NCBI RefSeq assembly: GCF_008632125.1
Contig: NZ_VWRN01000031.1
Coordinates: 62,001-126,000, forward strand
From: Cupriavidus cauae
Lineage (GTDB): Bacteria > Pseudomonadota > Gammaproteobacteria > Burkholderiales > Burkholderiaceae
Length of the DNA stretch: 64,000 bases
Reading direction: 5' to 3'
The position numbers were made by a program, and so were the translations under genes. Position 1 is the stretch's first letter; each line of letters opens with the position of its first letter. The notes beneath the pieces are model-generated. The model ran no database searches and was not told the origin of the DNA. It was given only the letters and a program-made list of their open reading frames with translations. Shown in pieces: positions 8,225 through 15,574 of the stretch.

Positions 8225-10220
8225 CGGCATGGGTCTCCTGTGCGGCGGGCAGCTGGATGATGAAGCGGGCGCCGGCGATGTCGTTGTGATCCGCCGCGTG
8301 GCCGGGCACGTTGCCGGACACGTCGGTGGACACGTGGCTGGATACCTCGAAGGCACGGCGATTCTCCGCGCGCAGCGTGCCGCCGAACTCGCGCACGATG
8401 CCGGCCGAGATGGCCAGCCCGAGGCCGAGCCCCACGCCTTGCTCCTTGGTGGTGAAGAACGGTTCGAACAGCCGCGGCATCACGTCGTCGTCGATGCCGC
8501 AGCCGCGGTCGGCCACCTCGATCGTGACCCACTGCGGGTCGGCGTGCGTGCGGATTTCCAGCACGCGCGCGGCCGGGTCCTCAGCGGCGTCCGCGTTGGC
8601 GTCCTTCATCGCATCGAGCGCGTTCGACAGCAGATTGACCAGCACCTGCTCGAGCCGATTGCCCTCGCACAGCGCCAGCGGCGACGGCTCGGGCACCGAC
8701 ACCACCAGCTCCGCGCCCTCGGCGCGAATGCGCGAATCGAGCAGGAACAGCGCGTCGGCGATCACCGTGCCGACCGGCGTGGGCACCGACTGCACCGGCG
8801 TCTTGCGCGCGAATTTCTTCAGCTGCGCGGTGATCTTGCCCATCCGCTCGACCATCTGGCAGATCACGTTCAGGTTGGTCTCGACCGCCTCGGTCTGGCC
8901 GCGGCGAAAAAACACGATGGTGTTGGCCGACAGCGTGCGCAGCGCCGCCAGCGGCTGGTTCAGCTCGTGCGTGATGCCGGTCGACATCTGCCCGAGCGCG
9001 GCCATCTTGCTGGCCTGCACCAGCTCGTCCATCGCCGCCTTCAGCACCTGCTCGGCGCGCTTGCGCTCGGCGATCTCCTTCTGCAGCTTCAGGTTCGAGC
9101 CGGACAGCGCCTGCGTGCGCATCGCGACCTTGCGTTCGAGCTCGTCGTGCGCGCGCTGCAGCGCCTCCTTGGCGGCACGGTTCTGCGCGGCCGCGCGGCG
9201 GCGCTGCAGCACGTAGAGGATCAGCAGCAGCAGAAAGCCCAGCGCGAAGGCGCCGATCACCGCGCTGTTGCGCGCCAGCGTGCGGATCGGCTCCATGTCC
9301 GACAGCACGATCAGCCGCCAGTCGGTATCGGGAATGCGGCGGCTCTGCGCGAGGAATTCGTCGCCGTCCGGCATCTGCACCACGCTGATGTCGGGAGCGA
9401 AGCGGCGCTGTTCGCGAAAGCCGATCGGCTCCAGCGAATCGACGGTCGAGTACTGCCGCGTCGAGGCGAGCTGCCAGCGCGTCTCGCTGGGCAGTTCGCG
9501 CAGCGACTTGAAGCGCCAGTCGGGCTGCGAGCTCAGGAACACGATGCCGTTGGCGTCGACCACCAGGATGCGGTCGTCGTTGGCGAGCCAGGGCTCGTCG
9601 ATCTTGTCGAGATTGACCTTGACCGCGGCCACGCCGAGCAGCGCGCCCTCGCGCACGATCGGCTGCGAGAAGTAGTAGCCCGGCTCGCGGCTGACGGTGC
9701 CGATGCCATAGAAGCGGCCCGGCTTGCCCTGCATCGCGTCGCGGAAATACGGCCGGTACGAGAAGTTGATGCCGACGAAGCTGGCCGCCTCGTTCCAGTT
9801 GCTGGCGGCCAGCGTCAGGCCGTGGGCGTCCATCACGTAGATCGCGGTCGATTTGGCGGCGGCATTGACCTCGGCCAGGAAGCGGTTGGCCGCCATCGGC
9901 AGGCCCGGTGTATCGGGTTCGCGCAGCAGGCGCTGCACGTCGTGATTCAGCGCGACCACCGCGGGCAGATATTCGTAGCGGCGCATCTCGCTGCGCAGTC
10001 CGCCGATATAGGCCTCGATGCGGTGCGCGGTGCCATCGCGCTGCGCGCGGATGCCGACGCGCTCGCCCCACAGATAGGCGATCGTGACACCGGCCGCCAT
10101 CACCGCGCAGACGGCGGCGATCGTGGCCGCGCGGCGTGCCCGTCCGCGCGGCCATGCCGAAGGCGGCATCGCTTGTGCGGTGGCCGGCGGCGCAGCGGAA
10201 GTCGCGGAGGGGTCGGTCAT
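8214..10220 (-). CDS. dctB: C4-dicarboxylate-type sensor histidine kinase, DctB-like
   Basis: 668 aa, inner membrane. A first membrane helix lies at about 30-50; a periplasmic double-Cache sensor region follows (YVMDAHGLTLAASNW, SYRPYFRDAMQG, GYYFSQPIV are typical of DctB); a second helix lies near 350 (FALGFLLLLILYVL); then a coiled coil, the H-box GITHELNQPLAALR and an ATPase domain ending GVGLGLGLAISAGIV. It overlaps dctD by 11 nt. The start is uncertain: ATG 10220 gives a compact N-terminus, ATG 10295 adds 25 residues. The C-terminal region has a short 12-bp-periodic insertion (8304-8351, VSTDVSGNVPG) absent from typical relatives. Confidence 0.9.
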   Translation of the reverse strand: MTDPSATSAAPPATAQAMPPSAWPRGRARRAATIAAVCAVMAAGVTIAYLWGERVGIRAQRDGTAHRIEAYIGGLRSEMRRYEYLPAVVALNHDVQRLLREPDTPGLPMAANRFLAEVNAAAKSTAIYVMDAHGLTLAASNWNEAASFVGINFSYRPYFRDAMQGKPGRFYGIGTVSREPGYYFSQPIVREGALLGVAAVKVNLDKIDEPWLANDDRILVVDANGIVFLSSQPDWRFKSLRELPSETRWQLASTRQYSTVDSLEPIGFREQRRFAPDISVVQMPDGDEFLAQSRRIPDTDWRLIVLSDMEPIRTLARNSAVIGAFALGFLLLLILYVLQRRRAAAQNRAAKEALQRAHDELERKVAMRTQALSGSNLKLQKEIAERKRAEQVLKAAMDELVQASKMAALGQMSTGITHELNQPLAALRTLSANTIVFFRRGQTEAVETNLNVICQMVERMGKITAQLKKFARKTPVQSVPTPVGTVIADALFLLDSRIRAEGAELVVSVPEPSPLALCEGNRLEQVLVNLLSNALDAMKDANADAAEDPAARVLEIRTHADPQWVTIEVADRGCGIDDDVMPRLFEPFFTTKEQGVGLGLGLAISAGIVREFGGTLRAENRRAFEVSSHVSTDVSGNVPGHAADHNDIAGARFIIQLPAAQETHADAN
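8304..8351. repeat. Degenerate 12-bp tandem repeat in dctB 3' end
   Basis: Four 12-bp units (GGGCACGTTGCC, GGACACGTCGGT, GGACACGTGGCT, GGATACCTCGAA) in frame inside the kinase C-terminal region. Confidence 0.65.
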
Positions 10221-10465
10221 ATCGTGCGCGAGAATCGGCACCGGCGGCGGTGCCAATGGAGGGGCGCCAACAGCGCGGCGCCGACGACCGGCCATTAGGC
10301 AAAGCCGCGGCTTGACGCGTCAATCGGCGTAAACACCGGCCCGGCGAAATGCCGGCACCGGCGTGCAAGGCAGGCGTGCAGGACAGGCGTGAACGGAAGG
10401 CCAAGGCCCGAAGGCAAAGGCCCGCAGCCGGTCTCTCCGTCCGCGGGCCGATGCGCGCATCGTTG

Positions 10466-10493
10466 GCCGATGCATCGTCATCGATGCATCGGC
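10466..10493 (-). terminator. Hairpin downstream of the DUF6351 gene
   Basis: Perfect 12-bp stem GCCGATGCATCG (10466-10477) with CGATGCATCGGC (10482-10493) and a TCAT loop, 10 nt past the stop codon. There is no U-tract on the minus strand; the position argues for a terminator or a 3'-end stabiliser. Confidence 0.5.
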
Positions 10494-10503
10494 GCGAGCG
10501 CCA

Positions 10504-12717
10504 TCAGGGCTGCGTTACATCGAACAGCAGATTGACCGGCGACGGACCGAACGACAGCCACGTCCCCTTCAACGGCTGCTGCTCGACGCCCGGCCGCGAC
10601 CAGTCGCAGACCCCGGTCGTGAAGATCGATTGCAGCCGCGCCAGTTGCGCCGGCGTCATCATCACCTTGTAGTCCGCGGGATCGACCGGCTTGAGCTGGC
10701 ACTTGACGATATCGTCGGCCAGCGGGCCGCCGGCGACCATGCGCGGCGTGGTGCCGGCCGGATACAAGGTATTGCACTGGCCCGGGCCGTGCGCGGTCTG
10801 CGGCTCGATGATCTTGTTGCCGCCCGCGTCCCAGCACGCATCGACCAGGTCGGCCGGCTTGTTGCGCACCACCTTCTCGGCCTTGCTGCCCGGGCCGGTG
10901 TCGCGCAGCATCGCCGTCAGCCAGCGGTCCATCTGGTCGAAGTTGTCGTCACGGATGGTGCCCGGTCCGACGATGACCTGGTTGTCCGCATGCCCGTTGG
11001 CCGCGATCAGCCGCGCGCGCACCGAGTAGCTGTGGATCTTGTTGTGGATGTCGCCGTTGACGCGGTCGTCGTAGTAGTCGCGCTGATCGATGATCGGCGT
11101 GGTCGCCAGGCCTCCGCCGGTCGACGTGATGCGGCCCGACTGGTAGGCGCGTGCGATCGCGTCGAGGTCACCGGCCGTGCGCTGCGCGATCTTCTTGAAG
11201 TCGACGTCGACGCCGCCGATCTTCTCGTTCAGGTCGATGAACTGGTCCGGCGTGATCATGCCGTCGTTCAGCGCCTTCAGGCCGTACTGCACGCCGACAT
11301 TGTCGATCGGCCGCTTGGCGAAGCCGCGCGCGTCCTTGCCGTAGACGTTGACCGTGTGGTCGTAGACGGTGGCGCGCACCCCGGTCGGGTTGTTGACCGG
11401 ATGGTATTTCTGGTCGGCCGGGAAGCCTGCCGGGAACGACACCACCGGATCGAGACGGCCCGCGCTGCTGCTCATCGCGGCGATGTTGCCCGGCTTCAGG
11501 TAGCCGGAGATCGCCGAGCGCTGGGCGTCGCTGTATTGCCCTGGCGCGGTCTGCGTGAAGTACAGGTGCAGCAGCCGCGAATCGTGCAGCTTGAAGATCG
11601 TCGACGAGGTCACGTCCGGGAACACCGAGGTCACGATGATGCCGTCGAACAGGCCCGGATAGTTGTCGCCGGTCTGGTGGCTCTGGTAGGCGCCGCCCGA
11701 GCCGCCGGTGCCGATCGTGAAGAACGGCGTGCCGTAGTTTTCGATCAGCCGTTCCTTGACCATCGCGATGGTCTCGGACGACAGCAGGTCGTTGCAGTTG
11801 TTGCCGAAGGTATTGAGCGAGGCGCTGGCCACCGCGTAGCCCTTGCGCAGGTAGTTGTGGTTCAGCACCGCGACCGGCGTGCCCTGCATGTACCAGCCGC
11901 CCTGGCAGCCGCCGCCGAGCGGATAGATGACCTTGCGGTTCCAGCCGGACGGTGGCGCCAGCGGCGTCGGTTCGGCGTCCTTCAACGGGTCGTGCAGGAT
12001 CGCGGTCTGGTAGATCGCGCGATTGATCGTGCCGGTCTCGACGCGGACGATGTAGGGCACGGTCGCGCCGGCGTTGTTGGTGGTGCTGGCCACATCCGCC
12101 GGATAGGCGGCGACCGGCGTCGGCAACGGCTTGAAGCTGTTGGCGGTCGAGCGGTAGACGTAGTGCACGCGGCGTTCGACCGAGCAGTTCTCGTCGAGCG
12201 GCGCGCCGAGCTTGCTGCCGTCCGGCAGCGTGAAGTTCTGCGTCGCGCAGATGTAGGGATGCTCGTGCGGGCCGGAGAAGACCGGGCCGGTGATCGGATA
12301 GTTGGTCAGCGTCACCGTGGTGCGCGCGGGGCCGTGCTTGACCTCGAGCGTGTTCTCGCCGAGCTTGAGCCCGCTGACGATGCCGAGCGCCTCACGGTCG
12401 GCGGTCGGCGTGAAGGCGTCGCTGACATCGACGCCGTTGAGGCTGACCTTGAATTTCTTGCCCGGTGCGCGCTCGCTGGCGCTCAGGCGGATCAGCGCAT
12501 CGCCGCCCGTCACGCGTTCGGGCGCGGAGGACAGCACGGTCGCCTCGACCGTCGCCCGATGTCCCAGGCCCAGGCCGGGCGCGTTCTCGGCGCTCTGCGG
12601 CTGCAGGTTGCCGCCACCCCCATCGTCACCGCCGCCGCATCCGGCGACCAGCAATGCCGCCACCATCGCGCCAGTCCCCAAGGACGGCCGCTTCCACCGA
12701 GCTGCTGTTTGCCGCAT
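10504..12717 (-). CDS. DUF6351-type secreted lipoprotein, putative hydrolase
   Basis: 737 aa. The N-terminus has a basic start, a hydrophobic segment and a lipobox (LLVAGCGGG), followed by a Gly/Asp-rich linker, so it is an exported lipoprotein. The core resembles the DUF6351 family of betaproteobacteria. It contains TGGSGGAYQSHQ, a GxSGG nucleophile-elbow-like motif, consistent with an alpha/beta-hydrolase acting on an ester or polymer in the periplasm. ATG 12717 is chosen because AGGAG lies 6 nt upstream. It stands alone between a hairpin and a toxin-antitoxin locus. The substrate is unknown; tannase-like and hydroxyalkanoate-oligomer hydrolase roles are possible but unproven. Confidence 0.75.
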   Translation of the reverse strand: MRQTAARWKRPSLGTGAMVAALLVAGCGGGDDGGGGNLQPQSAENAPGLGLGHRATVEATVLSSAPERVTGGDALIRLSASERAPGKKFKVSLNGVDVSDAFTPTADREALGIVSGLKLGENTLEVKHGPARTTVTLTNYPITGPVFSGPHEHPYICATQNFTLPDGSKLGAPLDENCSVERRVHYVYRSTANSFKPLPTPVAAYPADVASTTNNAGATVPYIVRVETGTINRAIYQTAILHDPLKDAEPTPLAPPSGWNRKVIYPLGGGCQGGWYMQGTPVAVLNHNYLRKGYAVASASLNTFGNNCNDLLSSETIAMVKERLIENYGTPFFTIGTGGSGGAYQSHQTGDNYPGLFDGIIVTSVFPDVTSSTIFKLHDSRLLHLYFTQTAPGQYSDAQRSAISGYLKPGNIAAMSSSAGRLDPVVSFPAGFPADQKYHPVNNPTGVRATVYDHTVNVYGKDARGFAKRPIDNVGVQYGLKALNDGMITPDQFIDLNEKIGGVDVDFKKIAQRTAGDLDAIARAYQSGRITSTGGGLATTPIIDQRDYYDDRVNGDIHNKIHSYSVRARLIAANGHADNQVIVGPGTIRDDNFDQMDRWLTAMLRDTGPGSKAEKVVRNKPADLVDACWDAGGNKIIEPQTAHGPGQCNTLYPAGTTPRMVAGGPLADDIVKCQLKPVDPADYKVMMTPAQLARLQSIFTTGVCDWSRPGVEQQPLKGTWLSFGPSPVNLLFDVTQP

Positions 12718-13030
12718 CGTTGTCTCCTGTTTGGCCGGCCTCGCCGGCATTGCCTTTTCCACGCTCCGCACGGGAGCGGTCAGCGCGTCTGCCGTCTGTC
12801 GCGGCAGCTTGCGAGGCGCCAGCGTTGCAATGGGCGTGCCACTGCACGCCTCGGTCGGTGGCGGAGACTAAGCCTCTGAAACACAAGCGCTTTTGCGCGG
12901 GGGCAATGTCTGCATCGGGGCAGACATGGATGGGAATCCGCACAGCCGCGAGCGGGCGGCGTGCGGAAAGTCGCGTCGGTGGGGTTGTTGCGGTGCGGTT
13001 CGAAGGAGGTCCGGCACGGGTGTGCAGCGA
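12718..13030. other. Region between the DUF6351 gene and the toxin-antitoxin locus
   Basis: 313 bp with the DUF6351 ribosome-binding site at its left edge. The rest is crossed only by the abnormal 3' extension of the toxin reading frame, which stops at 12780. I see no independent gene here. Confidence 0.5.
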
Positions 13031-13595
13031 TCAAAAGTCGAGTTGTTGTGGCTGAATGCCCAGCGCCACGGCAATCTTTTCTCGCGTCGATTTGCGTAGA
13101 CGCTCGCTGCGCTCCTGCTGCGCGTAGGCCGACTGGGAGATGCCGATACGCGCCGCGACGTCGGCCTGGGTCAGTCCGAGATGTTCGCGCCAGGCTCGCG
13201 CGGGCGTTGCGCCCTCGACCGTGCGCTGAATCACGGCATGCGGAATCAGACTCCGTTCCTCGGCGTGGCGAGCGATGTAGTCCTGATAGGGGATGACGAC
13301 AAAGGCCGGCTTGCCATCGGGGTTCAGCAGGACCTGGATGCTGGTAGGTGCGTTCATCGCGCTTCCTCACTTCTTGAATCTCGACGATCCTGATGCGGCC
13401 ATCCCAATCGAACAGCACGCGATGGTTGCCCACGCGCAATCGGTAGCCGTAGGTATGGTTGTTCAGGGCTTTGACGTTCTGGCATTGGGGCATCGCATGC
13501 AGTGCGCCGACCGCTTCCACAATGGCCCGTTGCTGGAGCTTGTCCATTTTGCGCAGCTGTTTGGCCGCCTTGCAGGTCCAGTTGATCGCGTTCAT
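12780..13595 (-). CDS. RelE/ParE-family toxin with runaway C-terminal extension
   Basis: The first ~84 residues (to position 13344) are a RelE/ParE-type mRNA-interferase/gyrase-toxin fold: AAKQLRKMDK near the start, then YGYRLRVGNHRVLFDWD and IVEIQEVRKRDERTY. Family members normally stop after RDERTY, where the antitoxin ATG overlaps. Here no stop occurs; the frame runs on through the whole antitoxin gene in another register to 12780, giving 271 aa whose last ~187 residues look non-biological. Either a stop was lost by mutation or there is a sequence error. The toxin may be unstable or inactive. Start ATG 13595 fits the family N-terminus. Confidence 0.7.
   Translation of the reverse strand: MNAINWTCKAAKQLRKMDKLQQRAIVEAVGALHAMPQCQNVKALNNHTYGYRLRVGNHRVLFDWDGRIRIVEIQEVRKRDERTYQHPGPAEPRWQAGLCRHPLSGLHRSPRRGTESDSACRDSAHGRGRNARASLARTSRTDPGRRRGAYRHLPVGLRAAGAQRASTQIDARKDCRGAGHSATTTRLLIAAHPCRTSFEPHRNNPTDATFRTPPARGCADSHPCLPRCRHCPRAKALVFQRLSLRHRPRRAVARPLQRWRLASCRDRRQTR
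13031..13357 (-). CDS. XRE-type antitoxin of the RelE/ParE pair
   Basis: 108 aa. The C-terminal half is a helix-turn-helix (LGLTQADVAARIGISQSAYA), which should bind the operator and autoregulate the pair. The N-terminal part (PAFVVIPYQDYIA) looks like the toxin-binding region. The start codon overlaps the codons for the conserved end of the toxin, the toxin-first arrangement of HigBA-like systems. It is expected to neutralise the upstream toxin. The frame is intact even though the toxin frame is not normally terminated. Confidence 0.82.
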   Translation of the reverse strand: MNAPTSIQVLLNPDGKPAFVVIPYQDYIARHAEERSLIPHAVIQRTVEGATPARAWREHLGLTQADVAARIGISQSAYAQQERSERLRKSTREKIAVALGIQPQQLDF

Positions 13596-13619
13596 CCACG
13601 CGATTGTTCCGATCCTGCA

Positions 13620-13653
13620 TTATAAGTCGATTATAAGTTTTAAGCGACTATAG
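13620..13653 (-). promoter_or_regulatory. AT-rich promoter/operator of the toxin-antitoxin operon
   Basis: A 34-bp AT-rich patch in GC-rich surroundings, about 25 bp upstream of the toxin ATG. TTATAAGT occurs twice in direct orientation (13620-13627, 13631-13638), and TATAAGTCG is partly mirrored by CGACTATA (13645-13652). This fits an autoregulated promoter; no experiment supports it. Confidence 0.45.
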
Positions 13654-13702
13654 CTTCTGAACTGTCGACGTCGATGAGACCGTGTGCGGACACGCGATCG
13701 CG

Positions 13703-14530
13703 CTAACGAACCCACGCGGAACACCCCGCCGGCGCCATCGTCCCGCTGACGTACATGGCGCCATGCCGGTACAGACGCAGGCGGTCCACCGCTTCGGCGC
13801 CGGTCAGCACCCACACGCCGCCGCGCGCGTCGGTCCACAGGATGCGGGCATCGGTGCCCTCGAGCGCGGCGAACAATTGCGATGGGGCAGCGCCGGGACG
13901 CAGCACCACGGTGGTGCTGTCGTTGGGCGCGGCGCGTACCGGGAACAGGTTCAGCGCGGCGCCGAGCAGCGCGCCGCCGACCAGGATGGCGGCGACCCAG
14001 CTGGCCGCGATGCCTGGGCCGCGCGGGCCGGCGCCGGGGCTCGCCGCGGTCCCCGTCCGTCGCATGCGGATGCCGACCAGCACCGGGATCACGCCGAACA
14101 GGAACAGCCAGATCAGATCCCACAGCAGCGGAGTGGGCGAGTCCATGCGGATGCGGTGGATGCCGGTGATCCAGTGCGACAGCACCGCGTCGACGACGTG
14201 CCAGACGCCGAAGCCGATCCAGAAGTCCGCCAGCAGGCGGCGAGGCGCATGGGGAATCGCGAAGGCCTCGCGCGTTCGATACAGCAGCCACAGCCCGATC
14301 GCGGCGATCACGTACATCAGCGCGTGGAACAGCCCGTCGGCCATCACCTGCACGCGCAGGTCGCCGAGCGCGCCGCGTTCGATCCCGGACAGCAGGTGGT
14401 GCCACTGCAGGACCTGATGCAGCAGGATGCCGTCGAAGAAGCCGCTCATCGCGAAGCCCAGCGCATAGCCAGCCCATGCGAAGGCGCGGGGGTGGACGGT
14501 ATCGGCGGAGACGACGTGGGCGGTCGGCAT
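13703..14530 (-). CDS. DUF2243 family membrane protein
   Basis: 275 aa integral membrane protein with about five hydrophobic helices (AGYALGFAMSGFFDG, GLFHALMYVIAAIGLWLLY, LLWDLIWLFLFGVIPVLVG and others). The family-type FFDGILLHQVLQWHH and FGVWHVVDAVLSHW, rich in His, suggest a buried metal or haem site in DUF2243. AAGGAG lies 8 nt before the ATG. The C-terminal ~110 residues after the last helix are less conserved and look periplasmic. Function is unknown; relatives are sometimes near cytochrome-oxidase genes, which are not seen here. Confidence 0.82.
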   Translation of the reverse strand: MPTAHVVSADTVHPRAFAWAGYALGFAMSGFFDGILLHQVLQWHHLLSGIERGALGDLRVQVMADGLFHALMYVIAAIGLWLLYRTREAFAIPHAPRRLLADFWIGFGVWHVVDAVLSHWITGIHRIRMDSPTPLLWDLIWLFLFGVIPVLVGIRMRRTGTAASPGAGPRGPGIAASWVAAILVGGALLGAALNLFPVRAAPNDSTTVVLRPGAAPSQLFAALEGTDARILWTDARGGVWVLTGAEAVDRLRLYRHGAMYVSGTMAPAGCSAWVR

Positions 14531-14649
14531 GGCAACGCTCCTTCGAATCGAGTCGGACGCGGTGGCGGCTCAAAGCCAAGCGGGCCGCACCGACGTCAGC
14601 CGATGGGGCCCGCTTGAAGCGACTTGTCGTCGCGGATGGACAGCGGCGT

Positions 14650-14880
14650 TCAGCGGGTGCCGCTCGTACCCGTGGCGGATCCGCTCGAGGTGCCCGACGA
14701 GCTGCCGCTCGTGCTGGTTCCCGTGCCGGTGCCCGTCCGTGACGTGTCTGTCGGCGTCACGGCTCCCGAGCCGGAAACGGAGCCGGATCCCGACCCGGTG
14801 CCGCTGCCGGCGGCCGTACAGCCGGCGAGTCCGCATGCCATGGCAACAGCCAGGGCGGTGATGGATGCCATTGTTTTCAT
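14650..14880 (-). CDS. Small Gly/Ser/Thr-rich lipoprotein
   Basis: 76 aa. A signal sequence MKTMASITALAVAMACGLAGC ends in a lipobox (L-A-G-C, Cys21); the mature part is almost wholly Gly, Ser and Thr (GTGTGTSTSGSSSG), so it is a short flexible lipid-anchored peptide. GGAGG stands 7-8 nt before ATG 14880, giving good translational evidence, while the longer frame upstream has none. It lies in line with the DUF2243 gene on the same strand, 119 bp upstream. Function unknown. Confidence 0.65.
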   Translation of the reverse strand: MKTMASITALAVAMACGLAGCTAAGSGTGSGSGSVSGSGAVTPTDTSRTGTGTGTSTSGSSSGTSSGSATGTSGTR

Positions 14881-15231
14881 GTTGTTTTCCTCCAGCGGTG
14901 CGCTAAGTCCCCGTAGCGCTGACATGAACCCCGCGGTCGGGGGCCGTCCGTCAATATGCAATCGGCGTTCCCATGCGATGGCCAATGGCCTGGAGCGCTG
15001 CGATGGGTACGGGTCCGTCGGTGTCGCGGGAGGAAACGTTGCCGGCAGGGTAAGACATACCAACGCTTGTAAGCTTTGCCAGCGGACGTGGTGATCGTGA
15101 TGCACGTGGCTGCCCAGCACGAAGCGCGAGCATTGCAGCGCAGGAGCGGGGCCGGGATGGTGAGCGCAGGCGGCTTGACGCTGGAACGCCGCGGCCACAT
15201 TGCATGGCCCCGGGAAGCCGGAAAAAGCGAA

Positions 15232-15306
15232 GCACCAAAGATCAGGGCACCAAAGACCAGGGCACCAAAGACCAGGGCACCAAAGACCAGGGCACCAAAG
15301 ACCAGG
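15232..15306. repeat. 15-bp tandem repeat, 5 units
   Basis: Five consecutive copies of GCACCAAAGACCAGG (the first has one change), followed by a partial copy. Intergenic, immediately before the terminator. Confidence 0.93.
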
Positions 15307-15315
15307 GCACCAATG

Positions 15316-15343
15316 AAAAACGGACGCCGAAGCGTCCGTTTTT
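15316..15343 (-). terminator. Displaced native tRNA-Phe terminator
   Basis: Perfect 12-bp inverted repeat AAAAACGGACGC / GCGTCCGTTTTT with a CGAA loop, so it works in both directions. On the minus strand it lies 9 nt beyond the 3' end of the tRNA-Phe fragment, exactly where the terminator of the uninterrupted tRNA gene would be. Confidence 0.88.
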
Positions 15344-15352
15344 CCTTTCAAC

Positions 15353-15403
15353 CTGGTGGCCTGGGACGGAATCGAACCGCCGACACAAGGATTTTCAATC
15401 CTC
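15353..15403 (-). repeat. Left attachment-site repeat (tRNA-Phe 3' fragment)
   Basis: 51 bp identical to the 3' part of tRNA-Phe from the CCA end through the T-arm, variable loop and anticodon stem-loop. After 15403 the sequence diverges from the tRNA, so this is not a functional tRNA gene. Confidence 0.93.
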
Positions 15404-15475
15404 GCATCGGAGGAATTTTTCCTAGCGCTGCATAGAAAAATGCTTGTTCTGCCCCAATACATCGCTGATTCGCTG

Positions 15476-15505
15476 TTGTACATGGTGATCTGGGTGGTTT
15501 AAAGT
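15476..15505 (+). promoter_or_regulatory. Possible integrase promoter
   Basis: TTGTAC (15476-15481) and TAAAGT (15500-15505) separated by 18 bp, 70 bp before the integrase ATG. Moderate match to a housekeeping promoter. Confidence 0.35.
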
Positions 15506-15525
15506 GCAAATAGATACCCGTGTGG

Positions 15526-15547
15526 CGCTTACATGGCGGTTACACGG
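15526..15547 (+). repeat. Left copy of a 22-bp terminal direct repeat
   Basis: Begins CGCTTACA and ends TTACACGG. It matches 31101-31122 near the other end at 19 of 22 positions in the same orientation. Position near both attachment sites suggests integrase arm-type binding sites. Confidence 0.6.
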
Positions 15548-15574
15548 ACGACCACCAACATTGGGGAGGCAACC

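Larger units (their letters stand above)
14881..15352. other. Intergenic region left of the tRNA-Phe element
   Basis: 472 bp without a convincing gene. It contains a 15-bp tandem array (15232-15306) and a strong bidirectional terminator (15316-15343) that sits directly against the tRNA-Phe fragment. Confidence 0.6.

Noticed and set aside
6407-8260. 617-aa plus-strand frame with NVDEA/NVDEG pentapeptide repeats
   Set aside because: The repeat part is the 15-bp array, and the rest is antisense to dctD; no ribosome-binding site or signal sequence.
15353-15403. Second tRNA-Phe gene
   Set aside because: It has only the 3' 51 bp; after 15403 the D-arm and acceptor-stem 5' strand are missing, so it is an attachment-site fragment.
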